Numbered from the stretch's first letter, positions 1 through 8,438 are shown. The stretch is DNA of 35,781 nt from an uncultured Halomicronema sp. (GCA_937899725.1 CALCCA010000143.1:1-35781), one strand, 5' to 3'. Made by a program: numbers and translations. The notes: generated by a model not told the origin, from the sequence alone.

Positions 1-30
1 AGAGCGAATTCAAGAGGCATTAAGTGTACC

Positions 31-837
31 TCACGAAGCTGAGAAGCGCTGTATGATGCCGCTGCATAATGCGGCGACAGGGCAACCAAGAAACAGCAGG
101 CGTTGCCATCCGGCGAGCGCCCAATCTTTAGAAACCTCGGCAATGATCAGCACTTCACCATTTTGTGAAATCTGAGAAACCTGAATTCGATTCGCCTTCT
201 GATCAAGATTGATCGTGCCTAACGTCGGCAAATTGCCTTGGCCTGCTAACACCTGACCGTTGCGGATATTGACATAGGCGAGAAAGCCATCGGTTCCCAA
301 GGCAGAAGATTGAGATGCGCCCCAGGGTGCCGTTAAGATCATTGGATTAACGAGGGCATTCACTTCTCCGAGTCCCTCAGTAGGCAAACTCAGAATAATG
401 GATTCTTCTCCCATGACAATGGTTCGCTTTCGCCCCACAATTTGTAGCGCTGGAGTGTGAGCATCGGAGCGATGTTCCAGATCGATCAATTCAGGTGGAC
501 TCACGACACCGAGGCTGGTTAAGACCAAAAAGCCTTGCTCATTAACAATGCCAATTTCTCGAAATAAAGGATTATCATAAACGATTCTTTCCAGTCTTTC
601 TTCAGCGTCAGGATCGTTCAGATTAACTGTGTTAGAAACATCAAGCAGAATTTCATTGCCAGTTTTCAAGACTGTATCAATGCGGCGGACTCCCTCATCA
701 ACAGCGACTTCGAGTGAGATTCTGGCACTGTTCACATATTCGTAGTAAGAGATGCCGAGGAATAAGGTAGGCGGCATCAGGCTGGCTCCTAAAATCCATC
801 CTAAAAACGGAAGATATCTCCTGAGACGACCTCTCAT
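31..837 (-). CDS. CSS-motif-type membrane sensor domain protein, C-terminus truncated or frameshifted
   Basis: The start at 837 gives about 268 residues; a TTG (873) or ATG (864) further upstream would add 9-12 residues. Seen: a basic N-terminus (RGRLRRY), one membrane segment (PFLGWILGASLMPPTLFLG), an extracytoplasmic domain of about 210 residues, and a second hydrophobic segment (LLFLGCPVAALCSGII) just before the stop. The stretch IGIVNEQGFLVLTSLG matches the place where CSS-motif domains carry Cys-Ser-Ser-Leu-Gly, but here it reads Leu-Thr-Ser. In that family the periplasmic domain lies between two membrane helices and controls a C-terminal EAL cyclic-di-GMP phosphodiesterase. Here the frame stops directly after helix 2 and only 30 bases remain in the window. 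Another frame stays open to the edge (reading SQLREVH...). The EAL part is therefore either lost or displaced by a frameshift. Family assignment is moderate, truncation is seen, and the function is inferred. Confidence 0.6.
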   Translation of the reverse strand: MRGRLRRYLPFLGWILGASLMPPTLFLGISYYEYVNSARISLEVAVDEGVRRIDTVLKTGNEILLDVSNTVNLNDPDAEERLERIVYDNPLFREIGIVNEQGFLVLTSLGVVSPPELIDLEHRSDAHTPALQIVGRKRTIVMGEESIILSLPTEGLGEVNALVNPMILTAPWGASQSSALGTDGFLAYVNIRNGQVLAGQGNLPTLGTINLDQKANRIQVSQISQNGEVLIIAEVSKDWALAGWQRLLFLGCPVAALCSGIIQRFSAS

Positions 838-859
838 ATGTCCATAACCTGAATATTGA

Positions 860-891
860 GTCATACAAATCAAAAAGCAGTTTTGTATGAC
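860..891. repeat. 10-bp perfect inverted repeat over the upstream start codons of the CSS-motif gene
   Basis: GTCATACAAA (860-869) and TTTGTATGAC (882-891) are perfectly complementary around a 12-base loop. In the minus-strand transcript the 3' arm contains an in-frame ATG (862-864), and an in-frame TTG (871-873) lies at the loop edge. If translation starts there, the hairpin would hide the start. If it starts at 837, the hairpin lies in the leader or is an operator. Confidence 0.55.
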
Positions 892-1143
892 ATTAAGGCG
901 AACTACGATGAGCTTTGCCGCGATCGCACCTTATTCCTTTCGCCAAGGCAAAGTGTACCTGATCAAAGTCCTCGCGTTCCCATGCCGCCGCCGGCGCGTC
1001 AGGCAACCCCGGGCTAGGCTCGCGAGCTTGTTGGGAGGGTGCAAGCTGCATCAGGCCTATCCACAGCTCTAGGGCATGATTTTGATGAGGAACCCCTTTG
1101 CCCACAATGCCCTCTGTCCCGATCTTCAAGCCACTATATCGCC

Positions 1144-1917
1144 TTAAGGCAGGTATCCAAGTTCCTCTGTTTGCAGCATGTCCAGGGCCTCACCCACCGT
1201 ACTTGTGCCCCAATCAGTCAACATCCGACTGGCAACTTCATCCATCAAAAAATAGCCCCCCGCATTGTTATAGATTGTTGTCACCGGAAACGGCTCACTC
1301 CCGGTTGGCCCCACACCTGTGATGTAGTCAGCAATCACCACCACCACTTCATAGCCCTGGTACATCCAAAACGAAACTGCCTGGGTTTCCCACAGCATCC
1401 AGGCATCACTATCCAGGTTGGTCGGTAACTGCTCCAGCAGTGTCCCGTCCGGCAACAGCAGGTAAATGGCTAAATCATTAACGGCAATGCTGGGATCGGA
1501 AACTGCTTCGGTGAGGACAAAGGCCACCTCGCCCATATCCCGCAGGTTGACCCAAAAGCTCTGGTCAGGATTAATCTGACGTTCTGCTACGGGCAGATTC
1601 CGTTCTACCCAGCCGAGTTCGGCGGGGGTGAGCAACCGCGACTCACCCAGTTCAAGGGCTACAGCCGTAGCTGGTGGGGTAGCCGTAGCGGGAGGCGCTG
1701 TTTGAACAGGGGCAGTTGTCGGCTCTGGGGCAGCCGGCGCAACCTCAGCCGGCGCAACTTCGGTGTTAGTGCTTTCAGCCGTCGCCGCTTCCGATGCCGA
1801 AACCTCAACAGGGGACGTTTCGGCAGTGGGTGGGGAGCCGCCACAGCTCATCAGCAGACAGGTTGTCCCCACTACAGTCAAGATGCGCCAGGGGAATAAG
1901 GCAACGGGATGGGGCAT
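1144..1917 (-). CDS. Putative lipoprotein with a low-complexity Ala/Pro/Thr linker
   Basis: About 257 residues from the ATG at 1917, which has a GAGG sequence nine bases upstream; an in-frame TTG at 1932 would add five residues. Seen: a hydrophobic signal (FPWRILTVVGTTCLL) ending in the lipobox LMSC, with the lipidated Cys near residue 25. A roughly 60-residue linker rich in Ala, Pro, Thr, Glu and Val follows, then a compact C-terminal domain of about 160 residues (SRLLTPAELGWVERNL to the end). The domain is not one I recognise. The pattern suits an envelope-anchored protein whose folded part is held off the membrane by the linker. It is transcribed toward the CSS-motif gene, with about 300 bases between them. 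No partner or pathway can be named. Confidence 0.75.
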   Translation of the reverse strand: MPHPVALFPWRILTVVGTTCLLMSCGGSPPTAETSPVEVSASEAATAESTNTEVAPAEVAPAAPEPTTAPVQTAPPATATPPATAVALELGESRLLTPAELGWVERNLPVAERQINPDQSFWVNLRDMGEVAFVLTEAVSDPSIAVNDLAIYLLLPDGTLLEQLPTNLDSDAWMLWETQAVSFWMYQGYEVVVVIADYITGVGPTGSEPFPVTTIYNNAGGYFLMDEVASRMLTDWGTSTVGEALDMLQTEELGYLP

Positions 1918-1955
1918 CGATGACAGCCTCAATTTTGGGCAAGAGAAAAAGGTGA

Positions 1956-2282
1956 AATCAGAAAAACTTCATCTCTGGATACTGGCAGGGTACCCACTTG
2001 CCCAGTGAAGGCGATGACCTGTTTGGCGTGGGGCTGGGGTTAAACGCCGACATCACCACAGCCTTCTCAGTGGAACTGGTGCAAATTATCAACCGTACCC
2101 AGCCCTATCAGCTCAACTTGCAATATCGGCTCAATCATGAACTGGGAATGGCGGCTCTACGAATTTCTCAGACGAGAGCCGCCTCTTTAGGCAATACCGC
2201 GTCAACTTTTAGAACAGATTTTGGCGCAGAGGACGTCGAGCTCAACCGATACAATAGGCTTTTGCTGAGTACGATCGCACCT
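1956..2282 (+). pseudogene. Possible relic of a beta-barrel/TamB-like C-terminus fused in frame ahead of hisA
   Basis: An open frame runs in phase into hisA from a stop at 1953. It has only a TTG (1998) as possible start. Residues from about 2010 to 2155 ([19 protein letters not shown]..., then [13 protein letters not shown]) have the alternating hydrophobic pattern and the 'x-L-x-Y-R-L-N' ending seen in C-termini of cyanobacterial TamB-like or other outer-membrane proteins. The last 40 or so codons look non-coding. HisA proteins begin at MEVIPAIDL, so this stretch is not a normal part of HisA. It may be a decayed 3' gene end. The homology is from memory and weak. Confidence 0.25.
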
Positions 2283-3053
2283 ATGGAAGTTATTCCCGCC
2301 ATTGACCTATTAGCGGGTCACTGTGTTCGCCTTTATCAGGGCGACTATGAACAATCGCAGGTCTTTGATGAAAATCCCGTTGAGGTCGCGCAGCGGTGGG
2401 CCGCCGCCGGAGCGACGCGCTTGCACCTGGTCGATTTAGATGGGGCCAAGGCGGGCCAGCCCGAAAATTGGCAGGCGATCGCGGCCATTGCCGCTGCCGT
2501 CAACGTGCCGATTGAAGTGGGGGGCGGGCTGCGCGATCGAGATCGGGTAGCGGCCCTGTTCGACCTGGGGGTGCAGTACGCCATTCTGGGCACCGCCGCC
2601 GTCGAGAAGCCTGATCTAGTCAGTACTCTCAGCGCCGAATTCCCCGGACAAATAATCGTGGGGATCGATGCCCGCGATGGCAAAGTTGCCACCCGCGGCT
2701 GGCTTGAAACCTCGGCAATCGAGGCGATCGCCCTGGCTCAAGACATGGCACAACGAGGTGCTGCCGCCATTATCTATACCGACATCAACCGCGATGGCAC
2801 CCTTAAAGGCCCCAACCTAGAAGCCCTGCGGGCGATCACTGAGGCCACGACGGTCCCTGTCATTGCCTCCGGCGGCGTCAGCTCCGTCACCGACTTGCTC
2901 AGCCTGCTGACATTAGAGAGACTTGGGGTCAACGGCATCATTGTCGGCAAAGCCTTGTACACCGGCGATATCAGCCTGAAAGAAGCGCTCCGCGCTGTCG
3001 GCCCTGGTCGCTGGCAAGATGTGCCCACCGATATCGGCCCTTCCTTTGCCTAA
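2283..3053 (+). CDS. hisA: Phosphoribosylformimino-5-aminoimidazole carboxamide ribotide isomerase (HisA)
   Basis: Cytosolic TIM-barrel enzyme of histidine synthesis. It catalyses the Amadori isomerisation of ProFAR to PRFAR, the substrate of HisF-HisH. The 256-residue length is typical. Seen in order: N-terminal [20 protein letters not shown] with the catalytic Asp at residue 8, the first phosphate-binding half [18 protein letters not shown], the second half [16 protein letters not shown] with the second catalytic Asp, [14 protein letters not shown], and the second phosphate loop ASGGV followed by GIIVGKALY. The ATG at 2283 is chosen because HisA families begin at MEVIPAID; the frame continues 5' but only to a TTG. 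It stands alone among unrelated genes, as his genes usually do in cyanobacteria. A perfect hairpin at 3229-3271 follows. Confidence 0.96.
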   Translation: MEVIPAIDLLAGHCVRLYQGDYEQSQVFDENPVEVAQRWAAAGATRLHLVDLDGAKAGQPENWQAIAAIAAAVNVPIEVGGGLRDRDRVAALFDLGVQYAILGTAAVEKPDLVSTLSAEFPGQIIVGIDARDGKVATRGWLETSAIEAIALAQDMAQRGAAAIIYTDINRDGTLKGPNLEALRAITEATTVPVIASGGVSSVTDLLSLLTLERLGVNGIIVGKALYTGDISLKEALRAVGPGRWQDVPTDIGPSFA

Positions 3054-3228
3054 AGGGCAACATTCAAGCAAGCAACTGGACTCCACCATAAGCCGCCCGT
3101 TGGTCAAGTTAATCAGATGGCTGAAACGATTGTCTGATTAGCCTTGCCATTCCGACTGCCGACCACTGAATTCTGTAGGAAAGTGCCCTGCCCAAAAGCT
3201 GTGCTGCGATGCAACAGCCCGGCAACTA

Positions 3229-3271
3229 CTCAAAACCGGCTCGGAAATTGACTTTCCGAGCCGGTTTTGAG
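3229..3271. terminator. Perfect 19-bp hairpin, bidirectional terminator between hisA and a convergent gene
   Basis: CTCAAAACCGGCTCGGAAA (3229-3247) pairs without mismatch with 3253-3271 across a five-base loop. The outer arms carry AAAA and TTTT, so either strand gives a GC-rich stem with an A/U-rich base. It sits between the 3' ends of hisA (plus) and the phasin-like gene (minus), which is where a shared terminator is expected. Confidence 0.8.
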
Positions 3272-3307
3272 CACACAACTTAACGAGCACATCGAGCCGG
3301 TGGCTAG

Positions 3308-3700
3308 CTAGCCGTTACCTTGCTGAGCTTTCATCGTCTCAATTTCTTGACGGAGCGTTGATAGCTCCTGAGTCAGCGCGTCTAACTCAGCCTGCATTGA
3401 GGCATCAGCCACCGGACTGGCGTCGGTATCAACCGTCGCTTCTGACGCGGGTGTCGGCGCAAACGGATTTGGCATCTGCCCCATCTGACTCATGACTGAA
3501 TCCACGACCGTCCTCGCTTCTTGTTCAGTGACGGCCCCTTTGGCTTCGAGTTCTTGAGTCAGGACATCAAAATCAGTGATGGCCCCGAACTTCTCTTGAG
3601 AAGCTTGGGGATCGCGAAAGGCATCCACTAAAGATGCCGTAGCGCCAAGGGTGACGCGAAAACCTTTTTGAATTGTCTCAGTCAGCGTCTCTGGATTCAT
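3308..3700 (-). CDS. Phasin-like small coiled-coil protein, function unknown
   Basis: 130 residues from the ATG at 3700. A GTG at 3733 would add 11 residues and cannot be excluded; an AGAGG lies 14 bases before the ATG. Seen: an amphipathic first half (QKGFRVTLGATASLVDAFRDP), then FDVLTQELEAKGAVTEQEARTVVDSVM, a Pro/Ala/Thr/Asp linker, and a C-terminal heptad-rich coil (MQAELDALTQELSTLRQEIETMKAQ). This architecture resembles polyhydroxyalkanoate-granule-associated (phasin-like) or related helical proteins common in cyanobacteria. No catalytic motif is visible. It converges on hisA across the hairpin. Likely oligomeric and cytosolic; the specific role is not assignable. Confidence 0.7.
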   Translation of the reverse strand: MNPETLTETIQKGFRVTLGATASLVDAFRDPQASQEKFGAITDFDVLTQELEAKGAVTEQEARTVVDSVMSQMGQMPNPFAPTPASEATVDTDASPVADASMQAELDALTQELSTLRQEIETMKAQQGNG

Positions 3701-4412
3701 AAGAAACCGTTGAACCTCTTTAAATCTGTTCACGGATGGCGTTTCAACAGGTCGATTCTAGCGTGGGACGGCCAGGGCATCTGATACTTACTAGCGCTTT
3801 AGCCCCTGAACAGAGGCTCTTTTTAGCAGGGCAACTGACTCAGTCATTCGATGGCACGGATCTAGCAGCGAGCGAATCCACTTGGCAGCCAGTTGAAATA
3901 GCGGCCAGCCCTGATCCACAAATTATGATTATTGATGTATCGAGATTTTATTTATAAGTTCTCGATAGGGCCAGACAGCTTCAAGCCCGCTAATTGCAAT
4001 CAAGGAATAATCCTTGAGCAAGAAGGCTTTCAGCCGACGAAAGAAAATTGAACTATCAGCAAAATAGTACATTTAAACTATGAATTTCATCTTGTTTCAA
4101 TGAATGATCACTGATTTTTTCGGGCTTACGGTGGTAACCAAATTGTTTATGCGGCTACAATCATGTGAGGCAAGTCACAACTCGCAGTTTGAAGTTGGCT
4201 TGCTAACACACGCTAAAGGTTTTTTGGATAGCTAGAATCAATTCTGATCGTTTTTTGGTGAATGGTCGCCACTGTTGCCTTGGTAATTTAGGTTGTCTAA
4301 CGTACATTTTTTGAGACATCCTGCCCTGAGGTCGCAGAAAAAACGAAATGCTAAGCTGAACAAACCCTTGATTTTGAAAGCATCACGCACGAAGGAGCAC
4401 GAGGAACGCGGC
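3701..4412. other. 712-base gene-poor leader region upstream of rpoD
   Basis: A 73-codon open frame at 3736-3957 has no homology I recognise and is probably chance. The rest is AT-rich. It contains a small dyad CAAGGA-ATAA-TCCTTG (4001-4016) and a -10-like TACAAT (4156-4161), without a convincing -35 at the right distance. A long regulated rpoD leader would fit, but no promoter can be fixed by eye. Confidence 0.4.
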
Positions 4413-5537
4413 ATGACTCAAGCGAAAGAATTGCTCGGCGCAATTAAGCCACAGAATGAGTTGGAACTCTTAATTGAAGGAGACGGCAACTCATCTAAGT
4501 TCAACGATTCGGATGATGCAGCTGCGGTTAAAGCTCCCGCCAAAGCGACTAAGGGTAAAACGACTCGTCGCACCCAAACCAAAAAGAAGCACTACACCGA
4601 AGACTCCATTCGGCTTTATCTGCAAGAGATCGGTCGGATTCGCTTGCTGCGGGCTGAAGAAGAAATTGAACTGGCGCGCAAGATTGCTGACTTGCTTGAG
4701 CTTGAGCGCATTCGCGACGACTTGATGGATGGCCTCGATCATGAACCCACTGACGCTGAGTGGGCTGAGGCTGTCGATATGCCGCTACTCGCTTTTCAGA
4801 AGCGGCTTCATCTCGGCCGCCGCGCTAAAGACAAAATGGTGCAGTCCAACTTGCGATTGGTAGTCTCGATCGCTAAGAAGTATATGAACCGTGGCCTGTC
4901 TTTCCAGGATCTTATTCAGGAAGGCAGCTTGGGTCTAATTCGCGCCGCTGAGAAGTTTGACCACGAGAAAGGTTACAAGTTTTCCACCTACGCTACCTGG
5001 TGGATTCGTCAAGCCATTACCCGCGCGATCGCTGACCAGTCCCGCACGATTCGTCTGCCGGTTCACCTGTACGAGACGATTTCACGCATCAAAAAGACGA
5101 CTAAGTTGCTTTCTCAAGAGATGGGTCGCAAGCCCACCGAAGAAGAAATCGCCACTCGCATGGAAATGACCATCGAGAAGCTGCGTTTCATCGCGAAGTC
5201 GGCTCAACTCCCCATTTCGCTCGAAACTCCCATTGGTAAAGAAGAAGATTCTCGCCTGGGCGACTTCATCGAATCTGATGGTGAAACGCCTGAAGATGAG
5301 GTTTCTAAGAGCCTACTTCGGGAAGACCTCGAGGGCGTACTCGGTACCCTGAGCCCCCGCGAGCGTGACGTTTTGCGTCTCCGCTATGGTCTTGACGATG
5401 GTCGCATGAAAACGCTGGAAGAAATCGGTCAGACGTTTAACGTTACCCGTGAGCGGATTCGTCAAATCGAAGCGAAAGCTCTGCGTAAGCTGCGTCATCC
5501 CAACCGCAACAGCGTTCTCAAAGAGTACATTCGCTAA
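4413..5537 (+). CDS. rpoD: Principal RNA polymerase sigma factor (group 1, RpoD/SigA)
   Basis: 374 residues. The ATG at 4413 is chosen because GAGG lies eight bases upstream and cyanobacterial RpoD proteins begin MTQ(A/T). The frame extends 5' only to a TTG at 4293. Seen: a short acidic N-terminus without the long region 1.1 of proteobacteria; a Lys/Arg/Thr-rich linker; region 1.2 ([25 protein letters not shown]); regions 2.1-2.4 ([26 protein letters not shown], then [31 protein letters not shown]); region 3 ([19 protein letters not shown]); and region 4 with its helix-turn-helix ([29 protein letters not shown]). It directs core polymerase to housekeeping promoters. Intact region 1.2 and the canonical RpoD box mark it as the essential group 1 factor rather than a group 2 paralogue. 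Confidence 0.96.
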   Translation: MTQAKELLGAIKPQNELELLIEGDGNSSKFNDSDDAAAVKAPAKATKGKTTRRTQTKKKHYTEDSIRLYLQEIGRIRLLRAEEEIELARKIADLLELERIRDDLMDGLDHEPTDAEWAEAVDMPLLAFQKRLHLGRRAKDKMVQSNLRLVVSIAKKYMNRGLSFQDLIQEGSLGLIRAAEKFDHEKGYKFSTYATWWIRQAITRAIADQSRTIRLPVHLYETISRIKKTTKLLSQEMGRKPTEEEIATRMEMTIEKLRFIAKSAQLPISLETPIGKEEDSRLGDFIESDGETPEDEVSKSLLREDLEGVLGTLSPRERDVLRLRYGLDDGRMKTLEEIGQTFNVTRERIRQIEAKALRKLRHPNRNSVLKEYIR

Positions 5538-5577
5538 TCAAATCTAGTCGGTTCTATAAACTGACTTTGAAGCTTCC

Positions 5578-5613
5578 AAAAGCCCTAAGCAATCGCCTAG
5601 GGCTTTTTGTTTT
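5578..5613 (+). terminator. Rho-independent terminator of rpoD
   Basis: AAAAGCCCTA and TAGGGCTTTT form a stem around AGCAATCGCC and are followed by TTTTGTTTT. It lies 40 bases past the rpoD stop on the same strand. Confidence 0.88.
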
Positions 5614-5640
5614 GAATTCATCGGATTTACGCATGGCTCC

Positions 5641-5726
5641 CTTACATTCCGCGCTTGTGGGGGAGGTTGCATCCGGTTTCCCAAAAATTGGAGCTAGGAG
5701 GCCAAAACCGGATGCAACTATGTAAG
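5641..5726. repeat. Nested inverted repeat, possible MITE or IS-end relic
   Basis: Inner arms GTTGCATCCGGTTT (5666-5679) and AAACCGGATGCAAC (5705-5718) are perfectly complementary (14 bp). Outer arms CTTACAT (5641-5647) and ATGTAAG (5720-5726) are also perfect. The loop contains GGAGCTAGGAGG. No open frame lies inside. It lies beyond the rpoD terminator in a 314-base intergenic region that is otherwise empty. Confidence 0.55.
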
Positions 5727-5851
5727 TCATTCCTCGAAATGAATACGATGACTGTCACCAGATGGGATGTCGTCGTCGTGCAGCCGTCAACTTCTTGTCT
5801 GACTCAAAGCCGCCGCCATTCCGATCCTGGCTGAATTCTTGAACGATCTGC

Positions 5852-6484
5852 TCAGTCTCTAGAATCGGCGATCGCCAGTCTGAGCCCTAGTCCCATAAAC
5901 AAACTGCCTGTGATCCAGCGCTGTAGGGCAACTAATCTTGGGCGGCGGCGCAGGGTGTGCCCGGCAGCGGCGACCACCGCCGCAATGAGCGCCAACCAGA
6001 GGCTAGAAGTTGCCGCCACAATCACGCCAAGTTGCAGCGTCTGCAGCGCCATGGGACCAGCCGCCGGGTCAATAAATTGGGGAATGAAGGCGAGAAAAAA
6101 CAGCGCCGCCTTGGGATTAAGCAAATTGGTGAGAATTGCTTGATAGAAGACTTTTACCAGGCTGGCGCGGGGAGCCGTCGGCAAAGCACTGCCGTGATCG
6201 CGGTTGAGAATGGTTTGAATGCCGAGGTAAATCAAATAGGCAGCGCCCACATATTTAACGATATTGAACGCCAGCGCCGAAGTCATGAGCAGTGCCGAAA
6301 GGCCAACGGCAGCGGCGGTAGTATGGCCTAGGTTACCGACAAAAATGCCGAGCGAAGAAACCATACCCGCCAGTCGCCCCTGCTCTAAACTGCGCCCCAA
6401 CACATAGAACGTGTCGGGACCAGGGGTGACCGTAATGACAGCAACGGCGGCGAGAAAGAGAGAGAAGCTAGTCGGATCTGTCAT
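5852..6484 (-). CDS. LysE/RhtB family amino-acid exporter
   Basis: About 210 residues from the ATG at 6484. A GTG at 6511 would add nine residues; the shorter form matches the family, which usually begins close to the first membrane helix. Seen: first helix FSLFLAAVAVITVTPGPDTFYVL with the conserved TPGPD signature, a Gly-rich second helix (GMVSSLGIFVGNLGH), a third (IVKYVGAAYLIYLGIQTIL) with the typical YLG motif, a cytoplasmic linker, then FYQAILTNLLNPKAALFFLAFIPQF with the conserved N-P-K, and two further helices. Members export amino acids such as homoserine, threonine or lysine by proton antiport. The substrate cannot be told from sequence. No regulator of LysG type is adjacent. Confidence 0.9.
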   Translation of the reverse strand: MTDPTSFSLFLAAVAVITVTPGPDTFYVLGRSLEQGRLAGMVSSLGIFVGNLGHTTAAAVGLSALLMTSALAFNIVKYVGAAYLIYLGIQTILNRDHGSALPTAPRASLVKVFYQAILTNLLNPKAALFFLAFIPQFIDPAAGPMALQTLQLGVIVAATSSLWLALIAAVVAAAGHTLRRRPRLVALQRWITGSLFMGLGLRLAIADSRD

Positions 6485-6772
6485 GCTGAAGCCCAGAGAA
6501 AGTTTGCCCACTAGCCTAGCGCCTGGCAGCTCAATGCGGCAGTAGCCATCGAGGCAACCGGTAAGCAGAACTGAATCAGAGCCGCGATCGCTGGATAGTT
6601 GACCCGGTTGGCAAGCTAGAACCGTCGGTTTATCAAGTCATTCAGAGATCGCGGCAAAATGCAGAGGGATTGATTTTGAGGGGCAGGTTAGCGGCCTCGA
6701 CGTCAACCCCACGGATGGCGAGCCGCTATCTCAAGTGCTATCAATTAGGACTGCAAAACAGCCGCTACCCAA

Positions 6773-7255
6773 TCACTCTTCGATCGGGGCATAGAAAGTG
6801 CCTTCGACTTCGACGATGTCGTCTTGATTGAGGCGATCGACCTCGACAATGGTGCGGGGCGGATAGGGGCCATCGCCCCAAAGTTCTTCCTGAATTTGGT
6901 TCACGACTGGACGGTAGCGATACATGTCCGTCACGTACACCACCAGTCGTACCGCATCCTGCAGGGTCGCCCCTTCTGACTCGGCGATGAGCTGCATGTT
7001 CATAAACGCCTGTCGGACCCGACCTTCCGTATCGGGCACCAGGGTATTGGTTTCGGGATCAATGCCGCGCATCCCCGCAACGAAAACAAAGTCTCCCGCT
7101 CGCGTACCCAGGCTCCAGGTCGCAGTGGGCACGATGCCGCCTTCGGGCGTCAGGGTGACAACGCCGTTGGGCGAGACATGATCATCAGCCGCGAGTGGAG
7201 TTGCCGCCACGGCCCAACCAGCGATCGCCAGGGTCGAAAAAACAATCGATTTCAT
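6773..7255 (-). CDS. RidA/YjgF/YER057c-family protein with a signal peptide
   Basis: 160 residues from the ATG at 7255, chosen because it begins a clear signal peptide (MKSIVFSTLAIAGWAVAATPLAA, cleavage probably near ADD). Two ATG codons at about 7270 would add five or six residues. The mature part is a chorismate-mutase-like RidA fold: FVFVAGMRGIDPETNTLVP, VRQAFMNMQLIAESEGATLQDAVRLVVYVTDM, then PYPPRTIVEVDRLNQDDIVEVEGTFY. The Arg of PPRT and the Glu near the end match the residues that bind the carboxylate and water in RidA enamine/imine deaminases. RidA proteins normally work in the cytosol on 2-aminoacrylate, so an exported form likely has another substrate. It is transcribed away from the tspO-like gene. 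Confidence 0.85.
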   Translation of the reverse strand: MKSIVFSTLAIAGWAVAATPLAADDHVSPNGVVTLTPEGGIVPTATWSLGTRAGDFVFVAGMRGIDPETNTLVPDTEGRVRQAFMNMQLIAESEGATLQDAVRLVVYVTDMYRYRPVVNQIQEELWGDGPYPPRTIVEVDRLNQDDIVEVEGTFYAPIEE

Positions 7256-7485
7256 GAAGTTAAGTTCCATCACACCAAGGGGAGTGTAGGCAGTTGTCAG
7301 AGCCTTCTATGTATCCCTGGATGCTTTTTAGTTGGCCAACCGGCAAGCAACTCGCTTCACGCACTCGTTGGAGAGCCGCATTCCCCCAAACTGACATCCC
7401 CTGCACTCCGAACCCCGTCACGTTGAATGCTCAGACGTTCAATCAAACAGGTGCTGCCATCCACTTTCCCCCCCCCAGGTAAAAG

Positions 7486-7509
7486 ACCTCGATGGCTAAA
7501 GATCGAGGT
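7486..7509. repeat. 8-bp perfect inverted repeat 60 bases upstream of the tspO-like gene
   Basis: ACCTCGAT (7486-7493) and ATCGAGGT (7502-7509) flank an eight-base spacer, just after a run of eight or nine C. No T-run follows on either strand, so an operator or leader hairpin is more likely than a terminator. Confidence 0.4.
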
Positions 7510-7568
7510 AAAGTTGTCATACCGCGAGCGTTTCATTCGATCATTGTCAATCACCATTTTTAGCGCTG

Positions 7569-8300
7569 ATGGATAACAACAATCTGGTCAAAAGCGGAGT
7601 GAATGCCGTGATGGGGGTGAAAGCCGCCCGCGATACGACCGTTCCAACGGATCTGGAAAATCCCCAATGGGATCAGACCGCCACGCTGCAATATGTGGGA
7701 GCCACAATCGCCCAAACTGCTGCGATGACAGGGCTACTCTGGCTTATGGATGTCGTGTTAAGTCGCGTTAATACAGCCGCCTTACCGCCTTGGGCATTGA
7801 CGGCGATCGTCTGTGCGTTTTTTGCCTTTGTCACCTTGCGTTCTCGCTTCTTTTCGCTGTTAGACAATACGCGTAGCAATGGTCGTTACCAATCGATTCA
7901 ACGCCCCGGCTGGGCACCGCCGCCGCTGGCCTTTCCCATTGTGTGGATGAGCATTGCGGTGTTGCGGGTGGTGTCGGCCTATTTAATCTGGTCGGCCTGT
8001 GGTCAAAGCTTTTTGTGCCTGCCCTTGGTTCTTTTTGTAGGGCATCTCAGCCTAGGCGATACCTGGAATACGATTTTTACGGTGGAAGGACGTTTGGGGG
8101 CCGCTGTCCCCGTGGTGATCATCGGGCCGATGCTCTCGGTGATCGTCGTGACGATCGCTTACTTTCAGACTTTGCCACTGGCCGGTTGGATCATCTTGCT
8201 GTCTGCCGTGTGGCTGGCGATCGCCACTGCGTTGTGTATCAGCCTTTGGCAACTCAACGGTCAGGAACCGCTGTATCCAGTACGATCGAAGGCGAGCTAA
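7569..8300 (+). CDS. TspO/MBR (tryptophan-rich sensory protein) family membrane protein
   Basis: 243 residues, longer than the roughly 160 of bacterial TspO because of an N-terminal extension of about 100 residues with hydrophobic segments (YVGATIAQTAAMTGLLWLM, LPPWALTAIVCAFFAFVTL). The core follows TspO order: RPGWAPPPLAFPIVWMSIAVL (the W-x-P-P...F-x-x-V-W signature), a second helix ending in YLIWSACG, then LSLGDTWNTIFTVEGRLGAAV (the position of the N-x-x-W-x-x-x-F motif), a helix VVIIGPMLSVIVVTIAYF, and a final helix ending in SLWQLN as in the family. TspO proteins bind tetrapyrroles and sterol-like ligands and in cyanobacteria link to stress responses. The 3' end (8217-8300) is repeated at 9017-9100 beyond the next gene. 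No partner genes are adjacent. Confidence 0.8.
   Translation: MDNNNLVKSGVNAVMGVKAARDTTVPTDLENPQWDQTATLQYVGATIAQTAAMTGLLWLMDVVLSRVNTAALPPWALTAIVCAFFAFVTLRSRFFSLLDNTRSNGRYQSIQRPGWAPPPLAFPIVWMSIAVLRVVSAYLIWSACGQSFLCLPLVLFVGHLSLGDTWNTIFTVEGRLGAAVPVVIIGPMLSVIVVTIAYFQTLPLAGWIILLSAVWLAIATALCISLWQLNGQEPLYPVRSKAS
8217..8300 (+). repeat. Direct repeat copy A (3' end of the tspO-like gene)
   Basis: This 84-base segment matches 9017-9100 at 72 of 84 positions without a gap by my alignment. It encodes the last helix and C-terminal tail of the TspO-like protein, including the stop codon. Confidence 0.9.
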
Positions 8301-8438
8301 CACACCACAAAGTTAGTGTTTGTATGCGTGCCGTCTCGAACATGTTGGAGAATCAAGGAACGTACAATTGCTCAATAGAAGGAAGAAATGCGAACAGTAC
8401 AATGGAGACAATGCGCTCTCCCCTGATTGGCCAATGCC

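Noticed and set aside
893-1129. Open frame of 78 codons on the minus strand downstream of the lipoprotein gene
   Set aside because: No recognisable domain or ribosome-binding site; Pro/Ala-rich composition follows the local GC bias, and overlapping frames on the other strand are equally open.
3736-3957. Open frame of 73 codons on the plus strand before rpoD
   Set aside because: No homology, no ribosome-binding site, and it starts divergently inside the leader of the phasin-like gene; probably chance.
4293-4412. 40-codon 5' extension of rpoD from a TTG
   Set aside because: The extension is unlike any sigma factor N-terminus, and the ATG at 4413 has a good ribosome-binding site and the family's MTQ start.
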